Positions 44,512-53,548 of a stretch of 64,000 nucleotides of DNA are shown here, piece by piece. The stretch covers positions 336,169 to 400,168 of the forward strand of contig NZ_LFIJ01000001.1 of NCBI RefSeq assembly GCF_001187555.1, in the 5' to 3' direction. Position 1 is the first letter of the stretch; every line of letters starts with the position of its first letter. This stretch comes from Gilvimarinus polysaccharolyticus (GTDB lineage: Bacteria > Pseudomonadota > Gammaproteobacteria > Pseudomonadales > Cellvibrionaceae). Below the pieces are notes generated by a model. That model had not been told where the DNA came from. It was given only the letters and a program-made list of their open reading frames with translations, and made no database searches. A program made the translations under genes and the position numbers.

Positions 44512-46314
44512 CTAACCATGCTCTGGCTGCTGCACAGCCCACAGTTGCGCGTAGCGGCCACCGCGTTGCAATAGCTCGTGGTGGTTACCTTGTTCCACCA
44601 GTTGGCCGTTGTCGAGTACCAGTATCTGGTCCGCATCCACCACCGTGGAAAGGCGGTGAGCAATCACCAGGCTGGTGTGGCCGCTGGATACCTCCCGCAT
44701 CGCTGTTAATATTGCCGCCTCGGCATGGGAATCCAGCGCCGAGGTCGCCTCGTCAAACAGCAAAATGGGCGCGTCTTTAAGTAACACTCGGGCAATGGCA
44801 ATGCGTTGTTTCTCGCCGCCCGACACTTTTAAGCCCCGCTCGCCCACCAGGGTGCGGTCGCCCTCGGGTAGGGCGGCGATAAACCCATTCAAATGGGCCA
44901 TGCTAATCGCCCGGTTGATGGCCTCGTCCGGCGCATCGGGGTTGCCGTAGGCAATGTTGGCGCGAATGCTGGTATTAAACAGCACTGTGTCTTGCGGCAC
45001 CACGGCGATGGCCCGGCGCAGTGAGTCCAGAGTAACCTCGCGAATGTCCTGCCCATCAATGGCGACGGACCCTGCAGTGACGTCGTAAAAGCGATACAGC
45101 AAGCGGGCGATGGTGCTCTTGCCTGCGCCCGAGGCGCCGACAATCGCCAGCCTTTGCCCCGGTGCCACGCGAAACGACAAATCCGTAAAGGTGGCGCGCT
45201 CGGGCCGGTAGCCAAACGCCACATTCTTAAAAGTCACTTCACCGGCGGTTACCCGCAGTGGTTTTGCGCTAGGCGCATCCACAATGCGCGGCGCCCGTTT
45301 TAAAAGCCCCAGCATATTTTCTAAATCGGTCAAGGCCCGGCGCATTTCCCGGTAGACAAACCCGAGAAAATTCAGCGGAATAAACAGCTGGATCATATAG
45401 GCATTCACCATAGCCAAATCACCCAGCGTCATCTCCTCTATAATCACCGACTGGGCCGCCATAACCATCATGCCGGTAATGGCGGCGGCGATAATTAGCG
45501 CTTGGCCCGAGTTCAGCGCCAGCAGCGACATGCGGTTTTTTAGCTTGGCCTGTTCCCACTCGGCTAAAAACCGATCGTACGTCTGCGCTTCAAAGTCTTC
45601 GTTATTAAAATACTTAACCGTCTCGTAATTCAGCAGGCTATCCACGGCCCGGGTATTAGTGGATGAGTCAGCCCGGTTGGCCTCGCGCACAAACCGGGTA
45701 CGCCACTCGGTGGTAAACACCGTAAAACCAATATAAACCGCCACCGCCGCCAGGATGATCAGCGCGTACCAGGCAGAAAAAGCAAAGGTAAAAATCGCCG
45801 CCACCATAAAAATTTCAAACAAGGTGGGGACAATATTGAACATTAAAAAGCGCATCAAAAAACTGATGGCCGTGGTGCCGCGCTCTATATCGCGGCTAAT
45901 GCCCCCGGTCTGACGGCTGAGGTGAAAATCCAGCTCCAGCCGATGCAAATGCCGAAACACCCGCAGCCCGATGCGGCGCATCGCCCGCTCGGTTACTCGG
46001 CTGAAAATGGCATCGCGCAGCTCACCAAAAAACACCCCGGCAAAGCGCAAAAAGCCGTAAAACAATAAAAAGGCCAGAGGCAACGCCAGCTCCGGCTGCA
46101 GGCTTCGGTCCACCCCATCGACAATATGTTTAAGTGCCAAGGGCATCGCCAGCGTCGCCCCTTTTGCCGCCAGCAGCGCCGCAATGGCAAGCCCAACCCG
46201 CCATTTGTAATCCCACAGATAAGGCCAGATATAGCCCCACACCTGCCGCAGGTTCAGCCGGGGCACGGAAGGGTCGGGCGCCGCAGGAGGCAATTTACTG
46301 GACATACCGCGCAT
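44512..46314 (-). CDS. Atm1/HMT1-type ABC exporter (fused permease-ATPase)
   Basis: A 600-residue half-transporter that works as a dimer in the inner membrane. Six helices occupy about 30-320. The nucleotide-binding domain has Walker A (VGASGAGKSTIARLLY), signature (VSGGEKQRIAIARVL), Walker B (ILLFDEATSALD) and H-loop (VIAHRLSTV). The membrane domain segments DFHLSRQTGGISRDIERGTTAISFLMRFLMFNI and TNTRAVDSLLNYETVKYFNNE are typical of the Atm1/ABCB7 group, which exports glutathione-linked sulfur or metal compounds. The substrate in this organism is unknown. Confidence 0.9.
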   Translation of the reverse strand: MRGMSSKLPPAAPDPSVPRLNLRQVWGYIWPYLWDYKWRVGLAIAALLAAKGATLAMPLALKHIVDGVDRSLQPELALPLAFLLFYGFLRFAGVFFGELRDAIFSRVTERAMRRIGLRVFRHLHRLELDFHLSRQTGGISRDIERGTTAISFLMRFLMFNIVPTLFEIFMVAAIFTFAFSAWYALIILAAVAVYIGFTVFTTEWRTRFVREANRADSSTNTRAVDSLLNYETVKYFNNEDFEAQTYDRFLAEWEQAKLKNRMSLLALNSGQALIIAAAITGMMVMAAQSVIIEEMTLGDLAMVNAYMIQLFIPLNFLGFVYREMRRALTDLENMLGLLKRAPRIVDAPSAKPLRVTAGEVTFKNVAFGYRPERATFTDLSFRVAPGQRLAIVGASGAGKSTIARLLYRFYDVTAGSVAIDGQDIREVTLDSLRRAIAVVPQDTVLFNTSIRANIAYGNPDAPDEAINRAISMAHLNGFIAALPEGDRTLVGERGLKVSGGEKQRIAIARVLLKDAPILLFDEATSALDSHAEAAILTAMREVSSGHTSLVIAHRLSTVVDADQILVLDNGQLVEQGNHHELLQRGGRYAQLWAVQQPEHG

Positions 46315-46577
46315 TGTTAGTTCCGGTTTGGGAATTTGGAGTTATAGTTTACGCAACTGAGAGGGATAGTGTTGGGGTTTAGCTACACCGGCCCTGGGGC
46401 AGGTGAGTGAGTAAGCCCTAACACCGCGACGCGCAAGGCGGGAATCTACCGCAGTTGGGGCTGGCACTAGCAATCGCACCGGTAGATTTCGACAATAGCG
46501 CCCAAAACAACATCTTGTTATGATCGATTACTATAAAAGTACAATCAATAATCATCATCTCAACCAAACGGATTGCC

Positions 46578-49500
46578 ATGTACCCCGAGCCGGAACGCCA
46601 ACCCCTCGCCACGCCCGAGGCCGTCGATGCCTTTATTAACCGCTGGCACAGCGCCGGTGGTACCGAGCGGGCCAATTACCAGTTATTTTTAACCGAGCTG
46701 TGCGCCTTGCTGGGCCTGCCCCAGCCCGAACCCGGTGGTGACAACAACGCCGACAACGCCTATGTGTTCGAGCGCCGGGTCGACATTAACAAGCCCGATG
46801 GCAGTGTTAACCGCGGCTTTATCGATTTATACAAGCGCGGCAGCTTTGTTTTAGAAGCAAAGCAAACCGGCAAAACCCTCGGCACCACCGGCTGGGACAA
46901 AGCCATGCTGGCCGCGCAAAATCAGGCCGACCAATACGTACGCGCACTACCGGCCGATGAAGGTCGCCCGCCGTTTGTTGTCGTCACCGATGTGGGCCGC
47001 TCGCTGGAGCTGTACGCCGAGTTCAGTCGCTCGGGCGGCACCTATGTGCCATTCCCCGACCCCGGTCACCACCGCATTAAGGTTGAGGATTTACGCCGCA
47101 CCGATATCCAGCACCGCCTATACAACCTCTGGCAAGACCCAGACGCGCTGGACTTATCCAAACAGGCCGCCCGCGTTACCCGCGAGGTATCCGCCAAGCT
47201 GGCCGCGCTGGCTAAATCGCTGGAGCAATCCGGCCACCCAGTGGGGCAGGTGGCCCACTTTTTAAAGCGCTGCCTGTTTACCATGTTCAGCGAAGACGTC
47301 GACCTCATTCCCTACGGCTGTTTTACCGCGCTGCTAGAGCGCCTGCAAAAAACACCCGAGCACTTTGCCGATTCTATGCGCAGCCTGTGGCACACCATGA
47401 ACAGCGGCGGCTTTGAAGGGCAAATCATGGCCAAGGTGCAGCGCTTTAACGGCGGCCTGTTTAAAGACATTAACCCCATCGCCCTAAACGCCGAGCAAAT
47501 AGGTCTACTGCTAGAGGCCGCCCGCGCCGATTGGCGCTATGTCGAGCCCGCCATTTTCGGCACCCTGCTTGAGCGCGCGCTCGACCCGCGCGAGCGCCAC
47601 AAGCTGGGCGCCCACTATACCCCGCGCGCCTATGTCGAGCGCTTGGTGATGCCCACATTAATCGAGCCGCTGCGCGCCGAGTGGCAAACCGTACAAGTCG
47701 CCACCGAGGCCTGGCTGCAACAAAGCAAGCACGACAAAGCCCTAAGCGAGCTGCGCAACTTTCACCAAAAACTGTGCAACACCCGCGTGCTGGACCCAGC
47801 CTGTGGCAGCGGTAACTTTTTGTACGTGGCGCTGGAGCATTTAAAACGGCTAGAGGGTGAGGTATTAAACCTGATTCGCGATTTATCCGACGGCCAACAA
47901 AGCTTTGACGCCGAAGGTCTAACCGTAAGCCCGCATCAGTTTTTGGGGCTAGAGATCAACCCACGCGCCGCCGCCATTGCCGAAATCGTCTTGTGGATTG
48001 GCTACCTGCAATGGCACTACCGCATTAACGGCAAGCTGGATTTACCCGAGCCAATATTGCGCGACTTTCACAACATCGAATGCCGCGATGCGCTCATCGA
48101 ATACGACAGTCGGGAAGAGATGCTCGATGACGACGGTACCCCTCAAACCATTTGGGACGGCATCAGTTACAAAAAAAGCCCCGTTACCGGCGAGCTAATT
48201 CCGGATGATGCCCAGCGCATACCCGTGTACCATTTTAAGAATCCGCACAAAACCGAATGGCCCGAGGCGGACTATATTGTCGGCAACCCGCCGTTTATTG
48301 GCGCGGCGACCATGCGCCGCGCCTTGGGCGATGGCTATGTCGATGCCGTGCGCGCCGCGTATAAAGGCTTGGTGCCCGAGTCCGCCGATTTTGTTATGTA
48401 TTGGTGGCACATCGCCGCCGAGACCGTGCGCACCGGTAACGCCCACCGATTTGGTTTTATTACCACCAACAGCCTGCGCCAAACCTTTAACCGCCGCGTG
48501 ATGGAGCCACACCTAAACCACACCAAAAAACCGCTATCCCTCGCCTTTGCTATTCCCGATCACCCGTGGGTGGATGGTAACGATGGTGCCGCCGTGCGTA
48601 TTGCTATGAGTGTCGGCGTGGCCGGTGAGCAGTCCGGCGTTTTGCGGCATGTGGTTTCTGAGGTGGCGGCGAATGATGAGGTGCGTTCGGTAAAAGTTGA
48701 TCGACGAGAAGGTAAAATTTTCGCCGACGTTACCATTGGTGCTGATGTGGCCAGCGCGAAATCGCTTAAAGCTAATGAGTCGATCAGCTCACCCGGTGTG
48801 AAGTTGCACGGTGCGGGCTTTATTGTGACTCCAGAAGAGGCCCACGCGCTCGGTTACCCGAACACGCCTAATATTGAAAAAGTGGTTCGTCATTACCGCA
48901 ATGGTCGCGATTTAACCCAAACCCCGCGCGGCGTAATGGTGATTGATTTATTTGGCTATACACCGGAGGAGGTGCAGCAGGAGTTTCCAGCGGTTTATCA
49001 GAGGGTGTTAGAACGAGTAAAGCCCGAGCGCGATCAAAATAAACGTGAAACCTATAAAAGGAATTGGTGGATTTTTGGCGAAGCGAGGAAAGATTGGCGA
49101 GCTATGTATTCTGATTTAAGAAGCTATATTTCTACCGTAGAAACCACCAAACATCGTGTATTTACTCAGTTAGACGATTCAATATTACCAGATAATAGAT
49201 TGATTAATTTTGCAGTTTCTTCAGCTGATTTTCTTGGGGTGCTGAGTAGTAGAATTCATATTGAGTGGTCTCTTCGCACTGGGGGTCGATTGGGCGTAGG
49301 CAATGATCCTATTTATGCAAAAACCCGCTGCTTCGAAACCTTCCCTTTCCCAGAGCTAACCGAAACCCAAGCTAAAACCATCGGCACCTTGGCCGAAAAA
49401 ATCGACGCCCACCGCAAACGCCAACAAGCCGAGCACGATAAGCTTACCCTAACGGGTATGTACAACGTATTGGAAAAGCTCCGGTCAGAACAGCCGTTGA

Positions 49501-50060
49501 CTAACAAAGAAAAAACCATCCACGAGCAGGGGTTAGTCTCCATCTTGCGTGAACTGCACGACGAGCTAGACACCGCCGTATTCGAGGCCTACGGCTGGAG
49601 TGATTTGGGCGACGTGCTGGTAGGCCGCCCCGGCGCCACCACGCCGCTGCCCGACAAGCCCGCCGAGCAAGCGGAAACCGAAGAAGAACTGCTGCGTCGG
49701 TTAGTCGCCCTAAACCACGAGCGCGCCGCCGAGGAAGCCGCAGGCCACATCCGCTGGCTGCGCCCCGACTACCAAGCCCCCGAGGCCACCCAAACCACCG
49801 CCAGCGTCACCACCGCGCAAACCGCAAAACCCGACGCCAAACCGCAAACCGCCGCCAAACAAACCTGGCCCAAAACCATGCCCGAGCAAGTCAAAGCCGT
49901 ACAACAGCTGCTCGCCATCGGCCCGCAAACCCAACAAGCCCTGGCCGAACAATTTAAACGCAAACCGGAAAAATCTGTGGTGCAGGTGCTTGGTGCGCTG
50001 GAAGTTCTCGGCCAGGCTAGCCAGGCTGGTGAGCTTTGGCAGTTGGGTGGGGGTGTTTAG
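46578..50060 (+). CDS. MmeI-like restriction-methylation protein (type IIL-type)
   Basis: A single chain of 1160 residues combining nuclease and adenine methyltransferase. Residues Asp83-x9-Glu93-x-Lys95 (IDLYKRGSFVLEAK) match the D-x9-ExK nuclease motif described for MmeI. The methyltransferase core has motif X-like GAHYTP (344-349), motif I DPACGSGNF (from 406) and motif IV NPPF (570-573), the gamma-class N6-adenine order. Residues about 690-915 should form the target-recognition domain, and their DNA (about 48650-49310) is more AT-rich than the flanks. A long Ala/Gln/Pro-rich, high-GC linker (about 1070-1115) precedes a winged-helix-like end. The HEPN-motif gene follows after 3 bp. A solitary phage-defence methylase is the main alternative. 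Confidence 0.82.
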   Translation: MYPEPERQPLATPEAVDAFINRWHSAGGTERANYQLFLTELCALLGLPQPEPGGDNNADNAYVFERRVDINKPDGSVNRGFIDLYKRGSFVLEAKQTGKTLGTTGWDKAMLAAQNQADQYVRALPADEGRPPFVVVTDVGRSLELYAEFSRSGGTYVPFPDPGHHRIKVEDLRRTDIQHRLYNLWQDPDALDLSKQAARVTREVSAKLAALAKSLEQSGHPVGQVAHFLKRCLFTMFSEDVDLIPYGCFTALLERLQKTPEHFADSMRSLWHTMNSGGFEGQIMAKVQRFNGGLFKDINPIALNAEQIGLLLEAARADWRYVEPAIFGTLLERALDPRERHKLGAHYTPRAYVERLVMPTLIEPLRAEWQTVQVATEAWLQQSKHDKALSELRNFHQKLCNTRVLDPACGSGNFLYVALEHLKRLEGEVLNLIRDLSDGQQSFDAEGLTVSPHQFLGLEINPRAAAIAEIVLWIGYLQWHYRINGKLDLPEPILRDFHNIECRDALIEYDSREEMLDDDGTPQTIWDGISYKKSPVTGELIPDDAQRIPVYHFKNPHKTEWPEADYIVGNPPFIGAATMRRALGDGYVDAVRAAYKGLVPESADFVMYWWHIAAETVRTGNAHRFGFITTNSLRQTFNRRVMEPHLNHTKKPLSLAFAIPDHPWVDGNDGAAVRIAMSVGVAGEQSGVLRHVVSEVAANDEVRSVKVDRREGKIFADVTIGADVASAKSLKANESISSPGVKLHGAGFIVTPEEAHALGYPNTPNIEKVVRHYRNGRDLTQTPRGVMVIDLFGYTPEEVQQEFPAVYQRVLERVKPERDQNKRETYKRNWWIFGEARKDWRAMYSDLRSYISTVETTKHRVFTQLDDSILPDNRLINFAVSSADFLGVLSSRIHIEWSLRTGGRLGVGNDPIYAKTRCFETFPFPELTETQAKTIGTLAEKIDAHRKRQQAEHDKLTLTGMYNVLEKLRSEQPLTNKEKTIHEQGLVSILRELHDELDTAVFEAYGWSDLGDVLVGRPGATTPLPDKPAEQAETEEELLRRLVALNHERAAEEAAGHIRWLRPDYQAPEATQTTASVTTAQTAKPDAKPQTAAKQTWPKTMPEQVKAVQQLLAIGPQTQQALAEQFKRKPEKSVVQVLGALEVLGQASQAGELWQLGGGV

Positions 50061-50063
50061 AGT

Positions 50064-50675
50064 ATGTCACCAGAGTCAGCCAGAGAACGTATTTTTGGAC
50101 TTCAGTTATCCAGTGTTCCTCTTGTCAATTTGAGAATTGACTTCTATCGAAGTTATAAGTTTTTATACTCGAAAGCTGCCGGCGATGCGCTAACACCCCC
50201 AAGGCTTGAGCCTATTGAATATGATTATTTTACTTGGTACGGAATGCCTAATGACTTCTTTACGTTGATATCACAGCGGGCAATCTTAGGGCTGGAAAGT
50301 TATGTTCCCGGAACGCTATTTTTTCTTTCGCATGATGTGAGAGGTCGAGACGATAAATATCTCGAAAAATTAAAAAACCCTTTCTCTTTTGGGGGTAGAA
50401 GTATTGTAAAAAACTTATACGATACTGCACCTGGAGATATTGACCCTTCTTTTAGCTTGTTGATAAGAAACCAGAGTTTATATCAGGAGGCTCAAAAAAT
50501 GTATCGAGAAGTACGAAATCCATTATTTCACGGGGGTCAATTAACTGATCTTAATATTATAAGTATTCAAGGATTGTTTAATCATATTGCTCAGCTTTAT
50601 GTCTGGGTAGACAGCATTTATGATCCGGAAAAAATAGTTAATGGACTAAGTCATTACAAGGTTTCTCCTGTTTAA
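50064..50675 (+). CDS. HEPN-motif protein coupled to the MmeI-like gene
   Basis: A 203-residue soluble protein I cannot assign to a named family. It begins 3 bp after the MmeI-like stop with its ribosome site (GGGGG) inside that gene, so the two are translated together. Near the C-terminus, MYREVRNPLFHGGQ has Arg151-Asn152-x3-His156, the R-N-x3-H form of the RX4-6H motif of HEPN ribonucleases. Flanking segments are predicted helical, as in HEPN folds. The gene is clearly AT-richer than the methylase gene, suggesting separate origin. A ribonuclease held by or triggered through the restriction protein is inference. Confidence 0.6.
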   Translation: MSPESARERIFGLQLSSVPLVNLRIDFYRSYKFLYSKAAGDALTPPRLEPIEYDYFTWYGMPNDFFTLISQRAILGLESYVPGTLFFLSHDVRGRDDKYLEKLKNPFSFGGRSIVKNLYDTAPGDIDPSFSLLIRNQSLYQEAQKMYREVRNPLFHGGQLTDLNIISIQGLFNHIAQLYVWVDSIYDPEKIVNGLSHYKVSPV

Positions 50676-50758
50676 AATTTACGGTAAGGGGCAGGTTTTT
50701 AATAGTGAATTTTCTTAAGAATGCTGGGGTCAATCTTGACAATTAAAATTGATCTATC

Positions 50759-51118
50759 GGCCGGCCGGCCGAGCGTGTGTTTATGGTCGTCTCTGAGGCG
50801 GCCGATTTTATGGCGGCGGATCTGACCCCGGGTAAAAATTACCTTAGTATTGTCACGCCACGTATGGGCGCCTGGAAAGCTAGGTTCTCTATGTGGCCCA
50901 TAAAAGCTGATTCTGCAGCAAAGTATAATACATCGATGCCAGAGTTTGATAAGTGGCAAAAAGGCACCACGCTTGTTAATAACTCTGAGAAAGGGCGGCT
51001 GTGGTACTTAAAAATTCTTCCAACATTGACAAAAAATACGAAAAGTATTGGCAGGCATGGAAAAAAATCGGACGAGGCTATTGCTGAACGTTCGTTAACA
51101 CCGGAAGACGGTCAGTAG
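50759..51118 (+). pseudogene. 5'-truncated remnant of an exported-protein gene
   Basis: The frame reads GRPAERVFMVVSEAADFMAADLTPGKNYLSIVTPRMGAWKARFSMWPIK and continues to a stop at 51118. The start resembles the middle of a lipoprotein-like domain, and no signal peptide or credible start precedes: an in-frame stop lies at 50750-50752. A GTG at 50777 could open a 113-residue product, but no ribosome site is seen. It is followed by a strong terminator, as expected for the true 3' end. Likely the 3' part of a gene whose beginning was lost in a rearrangement. Confidence 0.55.
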
Positions 51119-51120
51119 AT

Positions 51121-51148
51121 AAAAAGCCCAGCACTTGCTGGGCTTTTT
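51121..51148 (+). terminator. Rho-independent terminator
   Basis: 12-bp perfect stem AAAAAGCCCAGC/GCTGGGCTTTTT with a 4-nt loop, 2 bp after the remnant gene's stop. Confidence 0.9.
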
Positions 51149-51180
51149 ATTATTCTGTTACCGAATGGTAAGGAGTCAGT

Positions 51181-51841
51181 ATGAATCAAGCAGAACTCAC
51201 AGGTTTATTTACGGTAGAGGGTAAGGTGGCCGTCGTCACCGGTGCGAGCCGTGGCTTGGGGCAGGCTATGGCGCTGGGCTTGGCGCAGGCGGGCGCTACG
51301 GTGGTGGCTTTGGGCTCTAAGCGTGAGAGCTTGGCCGTATTGATATTTTAATTAATAACGCCGGCACCATTGCGCGATTGTCGGCCCATGAGTTCTCGGG
51401 TGATGACTGGAACGAGATGATAGAGACTAACCTAAATGGGGTGTTTCGAATGTGCCGCGCGTTGGCCGGACAATGCTAAAACAGCGCTCGGGTAAAATAA
51501 TTAATATTGCCTCGCTGTTGAGTTTTTCAGGTGGTATTAACGTGCCCGCTTACGCGGCCAGTAAAGGCGGGGTGGCGCAACTTACCAAAGCGCTCGCCAA
51601 CGAGTGGGCCAAATATAATATTCAAGTTAATGCCATTGCGCCGGGTTATTTTGCGACTGACAACACCAAAAATTTGCGCAAAGACCCAGAGCGACTGGCT
51701 GCTATTAGTGCGCGTATTCCTACCGGGCGCTGGGGCGTGCCAGAGGATTTGATGGGCATGGCCATTTACCTTAGCAGTAAAGCCTCGGATTATGTTAACG
51801 GCCATGTCCTTTTGGTTGATGGGGGCTGGATGGCTCGTTAA
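51181..51841 (+). pseudogene. Broken KduD-like short-chain dehydrogenase
   Basis: Remnant of a 2-deoxy-D-gluconate / 2-keto-3-deoxygluconate dehydrogenase-type SDR. The start (MNQAELTGLFTVEGKVAVVTGASRGLGQ) and cofactor motif are intact. After GSKRESLAV the frame breaks and resumes at DILINNAGTIARLSAHEFSGDDWNEMIETNLNGVFRMCRA, so roughly 45 residues are missing compared with KduD. A second frameshift near 51460 is followed by KIINIASLLSF, the catalytic YAASKGG and a C-terminus ending VDGGWMAR, all in another frame. Two lesions make a functional product unlikely. Intact KduD acts in pectin or alginate breakdown, consistent with the organism's lifestyle. Confidence 0.85.
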
Positions 51842-51875
51842 TTTTTTGATTTTCCTTTTAGCTATGCCTAAGCGC

Positions 51876-53318
51876 TTATCTAAATACGCTTAGGTTATTT
51901 TTTCTGAGAAAATCAATGGTATCGATACACTCTTCTGACTTGCAGCGGGGGATAGACTTTTCAAGGTTTTCTTGGTTTGCAGGGGTGCTTGTTATTTCTT
52001 TTTCAGCGTTGAAAAAATAGTTTTGAACATGTTCTGCACGCTGGTATTGCTCTATTGAAGCATAGGCAAAGAACATTAAAAGTACACTGAGTGTGGTTAT
52101 GGCCATGGGGCGAGACAGGTGGTGGGAGCTTAGCGATAATGCAATGCCGGCACTAATATAGTAAACCGTGAATAGCCGAGTGAAGCGTCGCGCATCAAAT
52201 ATGTAGTGACCTACGTCTAAATAGCGCGCTAGCAATATCGTCGCCCAAGATAGCAAGCCAAATAAGAATAGTAATAATGGGAGCTGGCTTTTTTTATGCC
52301 CCGCTCCAGCGATGTAAATACTTAGACAGATCAAAGATAGGGTAAGACCAATAACTCCAACACCAACATGCCATAGCCGGAAATTATTTTGGAACGTGCT
52401 GGATTCGGAAAGCATAGTTCTGTCGGTTAGAGGTTGAGAAAAAGTAATGATAACGGACTCTAGTACCGAGGCTGGCTGCTGGATTATTGCTAGTGCAGAA
52501 TCACTTAAGTTGGAGCGACCGCCAATGCCGTGACCTAGCAATGCGTACTGTAGGGCCAATAAAATTAAAAAACTAAGCCACAAAACGCCTGAGTAGGTCC
52601 AGGAGTAATTCTTGGTGAGACAGGCTAAGAGACTCCACCCGAGTATGGATAGTACGGAAATTAATCCAATGGTCTCGGTAAAAATAACCGTAAAACAGAA
52701 CGCGATAAGGAAAATCTCAAAGCGTAATTTTTGGCGTATAGACAAATCAAAAAGGCATAGAAGCCCTAAAGCGAAAAAATAATAAACATACTCGAATAAG
52801 ACGAGTACCCATGGGAAGTCGGGCAGCGGTGATGCATAGGCGAGCGTTAATATTAATAGGCATGTGCACTGCGTTTTTTTAAGTTGATAGCTGTGTAGAG
52901 ACAGGTAATACCAAACTAGCATTAACCATGTCATTACGTAAGCGACTAAACCCGTGTAGGCCATATGGCTAAAATCGAGACCAAACCATGTGTAGTCAAT
53001 AAGTATAAAAAGCAAGGTGAAGTAATGTGAATGTGATAGAAATGAATACTCTCCCGTAATATATTGCCAAAAGCTAATGTCGCCCTGCTGGTACGGAATC
53101 AGCAGAGCTTCCATCCAGTGCCATTCGTCGGACAGCGGCACTGGGTTTATAACCAAAAGAATATACCCGATAGTCAGTGACAGCGGCGCTAAGGGCAACA
53201 AGACTTTCAGTGAAGTGGTTAAATAGCGAATTTTGGTGCTCACGCGATACCTGCAAGAAAAGACTAGCTTAAACCCTACCATGATGATTGTTACAGTATG
53301 ATAACGGTCAAGGCTCAT
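51876..53318 (-). CDS. Polytopic membrane protein of unknown function
   Basis: A 480-residue inner-membrane protein with about ten to twelve hydrophobic helices. The early segment PVPLSDEWHWMEALLIPYQQGDISFWQYITGEYSFLSHSHYF, rich in Asp, Glu and His between helices 1 and 2, resembles the first periplasmic loop of GT-C glycosyltransferases, but I cannot confirm the family. Composition is AT-richer than the core genome, which fits the accessory character of this region. An in-frame ATG at 53283 (residue 13) is an alternative start. No partner gene is coupled to it. Confidence 0.6.
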   Translation of the reverse strand: MSLDRYHTVTIIMVGFKLVFSCRYRVSTKIRYLTTSLKVLLPLAPLSLTIGYILLVINPVPLSDEWHWMEALLIPYQQGDISFWQYITGEYSFLSHSHYFTLLFILIDYTWFGLDFSHMAYTGLVAYVMTWLMLVWYYLSLHSYQLKKTQCTCLLILTLAYASPLPDFPWVLVLFEYVYYFFALGLLCLFDLSIRQKLRFEIFLIAFCFTVIFTETIGLISVLSILGWSLLACLTKNYSWTYSGVLWLSFLILLALQYALLGHGIGGRSNLSDSALAIIQQPASVLESVIITFSQPLTDRTMLSESSTFQNNFRLWHVGVGVIGLTLSLICLSIYIAGAGHKKSQLPLLLFLFGLLSWATILLARYLDVGHYIFDARRFTRLFTVYYISAGIALSLSSHHLSRPMAITTLSVLLMFFAYASIEQYQRAEHVQNYFFNAEKEITSTPANQENLEKSIPRCKSEECIDTIDFLRKNNLSVFR

Positions 53319-53338
53319 TCGTATGTGTGAGTGAATTC

Positions 53339-53392
53339 AGAATTAACGGGGTCAGATGAAATTTAAGAATTAACGGGGCCAGATGAAACTTA
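53339..53392 (+). repeat. Two tandem 27-bp units
   Basis: AGAATTAACGGGGTCAGATG begins the first unit (53339-53365); the second (53366-53392) differs at two positions. A third partial copy of AGAATTAACGG lies at 53466. The units run into the 84-bp direct repeat. Confidence 0.75.
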
Positions 53393-53458
53393 TGGTACTT
53401 AAAATATCCTTGGCATTCACCTTGTCTATGGCGGCCAATTTTACTAGCTAGGAGTTAT
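53375..53458 (+). repeat. 84-bp direct repeat, left copy
   Basis: Starts GGGGCCAGATGAAACTTATG and ends GGAGTTAT. The right copy (55771-55854) has the same length and orientation with six differences, all C/T transitions. The pair brackets the TOPRIM-like and ATPase genes. Confidence 0.85.
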
Positions 53459-53548
53459 CGATTAAAGAATTAACGGCGATTAATGGGGGCAGATGAAATT
53501 TTCGGCGAATTTTCCTTTTAAGTACTAAGCGATTATTTTTTGCTATTT

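Noticed and set aside
46578-50060. BREX or DISARM locus
   Set aside because: The methylase alone could belong to such systems, but no PglZ, DUF1998, PLD nuclease or helicase genes accompany it. The MmeI-like single-chain reading fits better.
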